DNA of 64,000 bases from Beta vulgaris subsp. vulgaris (lineage: Eukaryota; Streptophyta; Magnoliopsida; Caryophyllales; Amaranthaceae). The notes beneath the pieces were generated by a model. It was not told where the DNA came from. It worked only from the letters and a program-made list of their open reading frames with translations, and did no database searches. Positions 35,132 to 44,423 of this stretch are shown here, piece after piece (positions within the stretch are counted from its first letter, which is position 1; the number at the start of each line of letters is the position of its first letter). The stretch lies in the NCBI RefSeq assembly GCF_026745355.1, contig NC_079202.1:34561707-34625706 (forward strand), in the 5' to 3' direction. The translations under genes were made by a program, and so were the position numbers.

Positions 35132-37662
35132 TGTAACAACCCTGAATTTCCAATACTTCTAAAATCAACTTAATATAAATGAACTCAGAAATCCAAAGGT
35201 GCTACGCCGCGATAATTATTAATAATAACCGCAAGGCTAATGGTTCTAACTAAAACAATAACCAATAAGTTTTAACTAATTATTACAGACCAACTAAATA
35301 GAATGTAAAATTAATTATTACAAACCAGAACATAATCCTATAAATAAATAACAGCGGAAGTCTTTTTAAAGTCCTACTAAAACAAAATGGATCCAACGTA
35401 CTCTTTAACCCAACTGGAGCTAACTATCTTCAAGTCCCTGCACATTAAACACTGTAATATCAGCCAAAGGCTGAGCAAGATTTAATACTGAAATAAAACA
35501 AAACTATTCAATGTGCAGGTAAGATATATAGGAATATCTTACAAATTCATTTAAAAGGTGTACAGATTATATATATAAAATTAACTTTCTAATAAACATC
35601 TTTCTTTCTTTCTGAACTACTCTGTAAAACTTTCAAATATAATTTCGTAATCTGTGAGTAGGAAATATATAAGAATCCAATGAGCTAGTTAGGCTCACTA
35701 GACAAGGTAAACACCAAAGTCCCTAGTATGCATACCCCTAACTTGATAACGAACCAAGAAGGAAGACTAATGGCAAGTGTATTGATCAACATACACCCAA
35801 CTACTAAAATATATTGTTGAGACACTGTTAACTCAACATACTTCCAAACTCGGAGAATACCGCTTACCGGCAACCCCACAATAAAACTCTATAAACCCTC
35901 TTAAGGGTGAGGAACTTCCTCCTTTAGAAATCTCAACTTGGTAATATTGAGGAACTTCCTCCTTTTAATATAAATCTCATGAATAATCTCATAAACTCTT
36001 TCAATATAAATATCGAGAACCATTTAAATCTCAACGTATAAACTTCATAAAATAATCTCATTGTAAAAGTAAATTTCCAAACATTATAAAACAATTTCTC
36101 AACTCATCTGTACAAGCACAGTAAGAAATCTTACCTTATCAGCAACCACAGCTAACAAAACTCAATCTCAAGTCAGAAAGGTTCCTCTACGAACCCGCAA
36201 TCTACAATATAATAGTATTATCGTATAAGCCGCTTGACTATACTTCACATAATTTAACTATAATTGACATAACCTAGCTAATGAGCTTCGATCGATTTTT
36301 CCTAAAACGACCCAACCAAATCACAACCACATATAACGATAATTACATCTCGTCATTCATAATATTGTATTCTATTTTGCTAGCAAAAGCAGGTATAGCA
36401 AGCATTTTTATCCACTGTGTAACTTTATAGAAAGAACAATACAAATCTCGCATAACCATATATATATTGCCCATAAGTTAAGGTTGTGGTGAAGAAAATA
36501 CAGTTCCATAATATCCGGCACAACAAAGTTATAAACTAATATATAATAAGTATGCACGGCTAAAGTTTTTAATAAAACCACATTCTTTAACACCATCTTG
36601 CCAAAGGTCCTGACATTTACAATCTAAAAGTATCAAGTGGGAAAAACCAAATTTGAGAAGGAATTATATTGCACATCAATCGGAACATCTAAAATACAAC
36701 TCTAGAAACTCATTTTCTTTTTGGCAGGGAGGTGCTTAATTTACATACAAAGAATCGGACAAGATGATTTTCATGCTAATTACTCATAACGTAATATTAA
36801 ACTATATATCATTCATGCTATAGCTAATTTCTGGTATAATTCATTGATCAAACAACAATAGTTTTATACTAGAGATTTCGACAGCAACGAACAATCTACA
36901 ACAAGAATTTTAGACTAAATTTCGAACCTAACGATTATGCAAATTAAATCCGAAAATACGCTAACTAAATGAATTTAAACAACAAACATAAACCAATTAC
37001 ACCAATTTCGCATAGTAGGAATTTCCCCCAATTCGATTTTGTTATGAACCCTAATTTATAAAACCCCAAATTTCTGAAAATTGAACAAAAACTGAAATTA
37101 TACTTAGGATTAGAACTTACTTGAATATGGGAGACAAAAATCACACAAGAAATACTCGAAAACCGCCCTTTCGATCCGAAGTTCGTCCCAAAACGTCCAA
37201 AATAAACCCCAAAAATTCACTCTTTGAAAGACCCACAAGAAAAACTAGAACTATTGAAGAGACGAACAAGAGTTGAAGTGTGATGATGGTTGACAATAAA
37301 TTTTGTAGTTTTGATTGGTTTCCTTGGTTGAAGCAAGAAGTAGAAGTCAATTGCCAAAGGAAGAGAAAGAAATGGTGATATCGTGAGTCTGGTACTTAGA
37401 TTGCTCTTCCACTCCTTTTTTTTTTTTCTTTTGTTTCTTTTCTTTTTCTACTTTCTCTCTCCTTATAATACTAATATAGTGCTAATTAATAGATAGTAAC
37501 CTAGTAAATCTAGGAATCAGTTTTTTTTCTTTTTTTTTAACCACTTCAAAGGTAAAGTCAAAGTTAGTAAAAAATATATTTTTAATAAAAGAAATCTGAA
37601 ATCATTTTCAGCAAAATTAATACAGATAATTATTAATCGGGTATAAAATACGGGGTGTTACA
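35132..37662 (-). repeat. 5' LTR of the chromovirus
   Basis: 2,531 bp and nearly identical to 27443-29963. It carries the promoter in the sense (-) orientation. Ends at TGTTACA (+), followed by the target duplication TTTAC. Confidence 0.95.
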
Positions 37663-38178
37663 TTTACAACTTAAACTAGCATGAAACAAGTCATTTTCAT
37701 TCATTTGGGAAGAAAAAGACCCAAAATGGCCTAAAAGGGCTAATTTTGGTTCCAACTAGTGTATATGTTGTATTAGCAATCAAATCTATCTATAAATACA
37801 TCAAACTAAGTATATATGATATGTTAGAGTTTTTTACAACTTAAACTAGCATGAAACAAGTCATTTTCATTCATTTGGGAAGAAAAAGGCCCGAAATAAC
37901 CTAAAAGGGCTAATTTTGGTTCCTAACTTGTCTATATGTTGTATTAGCAATCAAATCTACCTATAAATAAATTAAACTAAGTATATGTGATATGTTAGAG
38001 TTGTTTACAACTTAAACTAGCATGAAACAAGTCATTTTTATTCAGTTGGGAAGAAAAAGGCCCGAAATGGCCTAAAAGGGCTAATTTTGGTTCCAACTAG
38101 TCTATATGTTATATTAGCAATCAAATCTACCTATAAATACATCAAACTAAGTATATATGGTATGTTAGAGTTGTTTAC
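37663..38178. repeat. Satellite-like array, right block (~3 monomers), ending at the splice donor
   Basis: Monomers of about 171 bp continue the left block after the chromovirus. The last one ends at + base 38178. On the - strand this is the exact first base of the intron (exon ...ACTATG, intron GTAAACAACTCTAAC), so the array starts at the 5' splice site. Confidence 0.95.
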
Positions 38179-38811
38179 CATAGTGTCTGTCCACATCACA
38201 TTCAATAAGGTAGGAGAAATGTGTCTGCATGACCAGTTGATGTTCAGCTTCCGTATAGAAAGACCGATCCAAACACCATACTTGGCTCGCCATGGACCTA
38301 ATAAAGAAACAATTAGAAATCCAAATATGAAATTGTAATAAGCTAAGTATGATAAATTACATCTATTTACCTGTTGGTCTTCCCAAATCATCGAACTCTA
38401 AGACCATATCTCCTGTGTTGTGGAGATTCATCGTGGGACCTCATTTACTCTTTCGTGTTGCCTTTGGATTCCCACTTGACTTCTTCCCGCTCCCTTGTGC
38501 ACCATAATATGTAGTGGTCTGACCTGAACCTAACAATCAAAATAAGAAAATTAAATTAGAGAACGAACAAGTAAACTACATAATGAATATTTAAAAAATT
38601 GAAATAAACGCGAACCTGACGAGGGTGGCTGCCCATCACCTGTCACCTCAATGCCAAGTAAAGCATTCCTATCAGCCTCTAGCTCAAATCTCTCCATCCA
38701 TATCAACGCATCTGCATCACGATCACTGGCCTCTCCCAGGTCAGGCTCCTGTTCTGGGTGAAAAGGGGCATCAGAATCCGATGAATGCTCGCTCGAATCG
38801 TCACTAGCCAT
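38179..38811 (-). pseudogene. TNPA-like gene, three 5' exons
   Basis: Exon 38811-38616 starts at the first ATG after a CTACAG acceptor and encodes MASDDSSEHSSDSD and FELEADRNALLGIEV. Exon 38529-38371 encodes GSGQTTTYYGAQGSGKKSS, then RKSK, a TGA at 38441-38443, GPTMNLHNTGDMVLEFDD and LGRP. Exon 38297-38179 encodes GPWRAKYGVWIGLSIRKL and PTLLNVMWTDTM, in phase 0 with exon 18460-18233 across the giant intron. The TGA replaces a residue just before the conserved GPT motif and is best read as a point mutation. Confidence 0.75.
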
Positions 38812-38989
38812 ATCTGTAGCACATAGATAGAAACAAGAAAGAGTGTTAACAAAATTTAAAACAATATACATCATCACATTATTGTAACAAAATTCAAAAC
38901 AAGTCAAATTACTCATATGGAACATTTTTTACCTTTAATTTTGGTCAATAGGTTGCTCAATGACTGTTATACTTCTTGGTGATCCATTC

Positions 38990-41900
38990 GCATGTAACTA
39001 TTTTCAGTATCAATCACATTCATCATATCGTCATTTGGGATTGAGAAAGGGGGATGTCATCAAACTTATCATATTCTTCTTCGTCGTCAACATCACCCAC
39101 TCTAAAATTCGCCTTTTACCATTAACAACAATGCACCACTGAGTGTCTACAGGATCAGATACATAGAACACTTGTTTTGCTTGCGATGCGAGGATAAAAG
39201 GTTCTTCAGTGTCACGCAGACGACTCATATTCACCAGAGTAAAACCGCACTCATCCTTTTGCAAACCACGTCTATTATCCGCCCACTTGCATCGAAAAAT
39301 AGGCATAGTGAAGTCACAATAATCGAGCTCCCATATTTCTTGAATGATCCCATAATATGATTGTGTAGCATCAATCGGAGTTTTATCCTTTGCACTCGCA
39401 TACTCCCTAGATGATGCAATCGTTGAAACCCCACAATTCTGGACCACCTTTGATTTCTTATCCTGACGTTCAGTGTAAAAGGTATAACCATTGATATCAT
39501 ATCCTTCATAGGAGTTAAAACTGTCACGTGGACCGTATGCCAACCACTTAATTTATCAGGTACATGATGGTTGTTTGCAGACAATTCACCGATTACTTTA
39601 TTGTGAAACCAGTCAATGAACGACCTGTTATGCTCATTCATCAATGCCCTCTCCCCTTTTGACGGATTTTTGTGACGCAATTCACGCATATGTCTTTCTA
39701 AGTATGGATTAACTTCAGTAACATGGTGCAACACAAAAAGATGAGCTTTATGCAACTCATCCAATGAAGGTGCAATATGTCGCATTCCGACCCACCTTTG
39801 CCTTCTAATCTACCCTGTGTCTCGACTTTGGAAGACCTATCGTCACAGCCTTAGCAAAATAAGAAGAACAATATCCTCCAACCTCTTCGGCAATTGTTCC
39901 TTGAATAATACTCGCCTCTGGTCTTGCTGGATTCTTCACTTTCTTTTTCAAAGAACCCATATGTCTCTCAAAAGGGTATGCCCATCTTAAAAACACAGGA
40001 CCACACAGCTTAATCTCCCTTACCAAATGAAGGACTAAGTGAACCATAATGTCAAAAAAAGAAGGTGGAAAATACATCTCAAATTGACAAAGTGTGATCA
40101 CCACTCATTTTGCAAAGCATCCAACCTATCAGGATCAAGTACCTTGTTGCATATGGTATTGAAAAATGAACACAACCTCGTGATAGCAAGTCTGACATGT
40201 TTTGGAAGAATCCCGCGTATTGCAATCGGCAAAAACACTTGCATCATCACATGACAGTCATGAGATTTCAACCCAATTAATTTCAGATCAGTCATGGAAA
40301 CAAGTCTTCTCATGTTAGATGAGTATCCAGTGGGAACCTTAATACCGTATAAACACTCACAGAACAATCGTTTCTCTTTCCTAGACAATGTATAGCAAGC
40401 TGGAGGCAAATACGTTGTTGTTCCCTTTCCTTTCTTAGCCTTTTCCTTAACCTTTGGCCATAAATTAGGCCGAATCTTCAATTTCTCCATATCTCTACGA
40501 ACCTTAAGACCATCCTTAGTCTTTCCTGGCATATTCAACAGAGTACCGATAATTGCATCACAAACATTTTTTTCAATATGCATTACGTCGAGACAATGTC
40601 TAACTGGTAAGTATTTCCAATAAGGAAGTCTCCAGAATATAGACTCTTTTTTCCAAACGACACCATCGTCTTCCGAAGGTTTAACCCCCTTACCAAATAT
40701 TGTTCCCATCCCCTTAACACGATTATAAACTTCTTTTCCAGTTAACGGTATAGGAGCTGGACCATTTTCAACAAACCCGTTAAATGGTGCTTTTTTCTTT
40801 CGATATGGATGAGAACTATGTAGGAATTGCCTATTAATGATATAGACATGTTTCCCACAATGTGGCAAATGTGTAGCCTCCATGCCATTCTCACAAATGG
40901 GACATGCCTTTTTCCCTTTGACCTTATACCCGATAAATTCCCATAAGCAGGATAATCATTTATAGTACAGAATAAGCATAGCACGAAGCCTGAAATCTTC
41001 ATTAGAATACGCATCAAACACCTAACACCTTCGTCCCACATCTTTTTGAGATCTTCGATGAGAGGTGCAAGATATATGTCTATATCATTTCCCGGTGCTT
41101 AGGCCCAGAAATTAAAAGAGACAACATAATATACTTCCGCTTCATGCACAACCATGGAGGAAGATTGTATATCACTAAAAGAACAGGCCAAGTACTATGT
41201 TGACTACTCAAAGTACCGTAAGGATTCATTCCGTCCGTACACAATGCAAGTCTCAAGTTCCTAGCTTCCTTACCAAAGTCTCTATATCTGGAATCGATAG
41301 CTTTCCATTGAGGAGAATCTGCTGGATGCCTAAGCATCCCATCTTTCTTTCTGCGATCAGCATGCCATCTTAGGTTTTGTGCATCTTCTTTGATAGAAAA
41401 GAGCCTCCTAAACCTTGGCACAACTGGAAGATACCACAACACTTTCGCAGAAGGCCCAGTATTGCCCGGTCCGGGCACAACCCATCCGGCAATTTGTAGC
41501 GGGACTTACCACACCTCGGGCATTCATAAAGGTCCGCATACTCATTTCGATACAACATGCAATCATTCGGACATGCATCGATGCGCTCATATTCCAAACC
41601 CAAAGGACACATTAATTTTTTGGCATAGTAGGTAGATTTTGGTAACAAATTACCCTCAGGAAACATATCATGTAAAGCTTCTAAGAGTTCTGTGAAGCCT
41701 ACATCAGTCAAATTATGTTTCGCTTTTATGTTGAAAAGAGTTAAAACCCCTCAATTGAGTGTATTTTGTACACCTGGATAAAGGGGTTTCCCAGCAGCTT
41801 CAGACAAACTGTCAAACACTCGTGGCCTCATTAAAATGGTCACGAGCCCCTTCCAACATCTCACCTATTCGATCACCAAACTCTTCATCCTCAGTGTCAC

Positions 41901-42305
41901 TATTATCTCCGTTGTCATTTTCATCACCTACTACATCATCACCTTCAATCCTAACATGATCTTCTATCACAACTTCATTCTCAACCCCGACATTCGACAT
42001 ATCATATCCTATAATATATACTAGTGCCAACATCAACATTAACCCTATCCTGAGTATATTTTCCCTGCTCACCATGCCATAACCAAATATAATACTCAGC
42101 CCTAAATCCAGACGATAAGATGATCCCTTATGGTCCTAATATCAGAAATCATATTCACATTGTAGCAATCAACACATGGACAATAAATCTCAGCCTCGCA
42201 AGTAAGTTGTTGATGTTCTACAACACGTTTACAAAACTCATTCACACCTTCTACGAACTCCAACGTATTCCGCTTTCCATACATCCAACTTCGATCCATT
42301 TCTAA
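38990..42305 (-). pseudogene. TNPD-like CACTA transposase (tnp2 family)
   Basis: Order on the - strand: a transposase-associated N-terminal domain (MDRSWMYGKRNTLEFVEGV, with CPCVDCYN) from 42305; an acidic linker (41870-41990); ADLYECPRCGKSRYKLPDG near 41520; the tnp2 core (VVPRFRRLF, DAQNLRWHADRRKKDGML, RNLRLALCTDGMNPYG) at 41430-41200; RHCLDVMHIEKNVCDAIIG near 40600; a DUF4218-like part (FPPSFFDIMVHLVLHLVREI) at 40075-39860; and a DUF4216-like end (PIFRCKWADNRRGLQKDECG) near 39300. This is the catalytic transposase family of CACTA elements, acting at the terminal inverted repeats. Frame breaks near 41070, 40890, 40100, 39800 and 39400 leave no intact ORF. Confidence 0.88.
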
Positions 42306-43500
42306 AAACCCCAACACATACATATAAATTATCATCAATTTAATATTCACATAACTCCAACACATACAACAAACTGATATTCAATGCATGCTTCCATTGG
42401 GTCCTTATCACTCCAACCTAACCCATCCTTAAAGTCCAATGCCACTAGTGAATGCATGTATCATCTTTGATTCTAAGTAAAATTCGGCAGCATTTCCCTT
42501 CAGTTTTCCAAGTACATGATAAAGATAATTGTTTATCTTATATGTACCGGAGAACAAATTAGGGAAATGACTAACCGTATTTCACTTAGAATCAAAGAAT
42601 CAACACACATTCACCACCTAAGTGAGATGTGACGTTTAAGAACAGTCCCAAAACGGGGACTATTCAAGACTTACTCCTAATGAGTAAGTCTTGAACGGTA
42701 TCTAGGCAATATGATGTACATAAAAACAATCGCATTCAAGCGATTCCAAATATTCACCAAACAATAATCGCATTCAAGCGATTTCAAGTTATCATCAAAC
42801 AACAAGTACCAAACCATTCCTTAGATTTCCCTTCCCCTCCCTTTGGTAAGTCTATCAATATAAAGGCATTGCATTCATATCACTTTAAACAAAGAATTAC
42901 AAAAACATCACAATAACAACATCACAATAACTTAAGCATAAACAATCCCGTATAACATATTAGGGCATACAAAAACTAAAGCAAAATTATCACAAAATCA
43001 GTTTTTAATACTCAAATCTATAACTAAGCATATATATACTTTATACTAATCATTTTAAACTACAATTTAAGCCAAAAATTTATTAAAACACTAATTAAGA
43101 AAAATTTACAAAAAAAACTAACCTAAGATGACAAAACGGCGAGGAAATAGCTTGAATGCATCGGAAATTCTGAGGAGAGGCGCCGGAGGAGAAGTGCCGG
43201 AGGAGAAGCACCGGAAAAATTGAAGTGGCGCCGGTGAAATAGAAGCGGAGGTCGATTCGTTGGAGCAACGAAGGAGAGAGGCGGCGGAGGAATTCGAACT
43301 CGCCGAAAACCAAGGAGTGAATCGCCGGAAAACGAAGGGGGGACGCCGAAAAGTTGTTGCGGACGTCGCCGGAAGAACGAACGTGTCGCCGGAGGAGAGA
43401 GAGAGAGTGTGAGAGGGTCGAAAGTGTGAGAGACGAGACTGAGAGAGTTTGAGAGATTGTGAGAGAGTGAGAAATTCGACAAAAGTAACCCGCCTACTTT
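42306..43500 (-). other. CACTA 5' region upstream of the transposase
   Basis: About 1.2 kb between the TNPD-like start and the right subterminal repeats. 42306-43080 is AT-rich. 43130-43480 is a GC-rich stretch with CGCCGGA-type words, which may be the element's leader or captured host sequence. The overlapping - strand frames at 43095-43587 are Ser/Arg/Pro-rich by composition, and I do not support any as a gene. Confidence 0.5.
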
Positions 43501-43509
43501 TTTTTTTTG

Positions 43510-43725
43510 CTTGCCAGCGAATATTGCTGCGGTTTCCACGTGGAAACCGCAGCAATATTTGCTGCTATGGGCCCACATGTTTTTCAAAATTTGTCCGTTG
43601 AATAATATTGCTGCGGTTTTTGGCGGGAAACTGCAGCAATATTGTAATTTTCAATTTTTTTTTCTTTTTGCGTGTTATATTGCTGTGTATAGGTAAAACC
43701 GCAGCAATATCAGCGCACCAAATAG
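43510..43725. repeat. CACTA right subterminal repeats
   Basis: ATTGCTGCGGTT and its complement recur near 43524, 43545, 43607, 43630, 43679 and 43698 (some diverged). The first pair forms a near-perfect palindrome around CCACGTGG. Same motif as at the left end. Confidence 0.85.
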
Positions 43726-43745
43726 CATTTATTCTACTAGTGAAT

Positions 43746-44423
43746 CCATGATTAGTGAGTAGTTTCATATCTAGGGTTAGGGTGAAAGTATGAATTAGGA
43801 TTTTAAATGTTTTGTTGATGAGATTGTGATGTTCTAAAGAAAGTTATGCATTGATCTTGGTGTTTTAAAACCTTAGGATAGATATTGATCACATTTATAC
43901 TTTGGTATTTTGAACTCAAATATTCTTAAATAGTATTTTCAACTCTTTTATAATCCCCAAGAATCAACATAATTTATATGCCAAGATATTGGGTAGAAAT
44001 TAAAGGGAATCCTTTATTAGGGATTTTCCGAATTTATTGAATCTCTTAATCAATTAACTAAAGACCATTCGGGAGAGGATTTAGTTGATTGATTAAGTGA
44101 TTATTCTTGAGGACCTTTCAAAAGAGGACTAGAGTATTTTAGAGGGAAACTAAACCTTGCATGATCGTCTCCATTTCTTCACAATCGCATCAACAATCAT
44201 TGTCCGTTCTTATTCATACTAGTAACCTTAACTCTAGTGTTTTCCTATTTGATATTTAAACTCTTGTTATTTGCTAGTTTTTAGCTAGTCATAATTGTTA
44301 CCAAACCTTTTCGACCCTTGACTCGCCCTTACTATTTTCTTAGTAATTGATTGTTAGGATTTAGAATTCTTGTTTGGAAAGTGATTTTTGGTGTCTTAAC
44401 GACACACTAAAAACTTCTTATCA
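43746..44423 (+). mobile_element. Solo LTR, right part
   Basis: Continuation of the LTR that starts at 13690. It ends CTTATCA at 44423 and is followed by the target duplication CCTGT. No coding sequence. Confidence 0.8.

Larger units (their letters stand above)
27443..37662 (-). mobile_element. Ty3/gypsy chromovirus LTR retrotransposon (Tekay/Del-like), 10.2 kb
   Basis: Two nearly identical LTRs (27443-29963 and 35132-37662) both run TGTAACA...TGTTACA. The flanks TTAAC (27438-27442) and TTTAC (37663-37667) are the 5-bp target duplication with one later change; satellite monomers read TTTAC here. The primer site lies at 35117-35129 and the polypurine tract at 29964-29982, which sets the orientation to -. 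gag, PR, RT, RNase H, integrase and a C-terminal chromodomain are all recognisable but broken by frameshifts. Very similar LTRs indicate recent insertion. Confidence 0.96.
15171..38811 (-). pseudogene. TNPA-like (Ptta/En-Spm) gene fused to a Ulp1-like protease, with a giant intron
   Basis: Inferred exons (- strand, high to low): 38811-38616, 38529-38371, 38297-38179, 18460-18233, 18143-17875, 17780-17072, 16934-16656, 16560-16231, 16140-15959, 15870-15760, 15697-15597, 15502-15404 and 15326-15171. Almost all borders are GT-AG. The order is an acidic Ser-rich N-terminus (MASDDSSEHSSDSD), a Ptta plant transposase domain (PTGPWRAKYGVWIG; SPPNVYKHIKKEDW; DDWWCAMHKKDP), a Pro/Gly-rich repeat, a linker (LYLVDPTSGETC), then a C48 protease. 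Damage: in-frame TGA at 38441-38443 and 16809-16811, a frameshift near 17990, one in an A-run near 16535, and an unresolved phase between 15597 and 15502. TNPA-type proteins bind subterminal repeats; the protease role in the element is unknown. Confidence 0.8.
14583..43742 (-). mobile_element. CACTA (En/Spm) transposon, 29.2 kb, TSD AAT
   Basis: The left end GACTAGTAGAATAAAGGCTA and the complement of the right end, CACTAGTAGAATAAATGCTA, form the terminal inverted repeat. The 3-bp target duplication AAT lies at 14580-14582 and 43743-43745. Both subterminal regions carry many copies of ATTGCTGCGGTT in both orientations. The element encodes a TNPD-like transposase and a TNPA-like/Ulp1 protein, both on the - strand, so the 5' end is on the right. 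About 10.2 kb of its length is a nested Ty3/gypsy element and about 9.5 kb is a tandem array. Both genes are damaged, so it probably cannot move by itself. Confidence 0.95.

Noticed and set aside
43095..43587. Overlapping - strand ORFs of 72-154 codons at the CACTA right end
   Set aside because: Ser/Pro/Arg-rich composition from a GC-rich leader, several frames open at once, no conserved motif.
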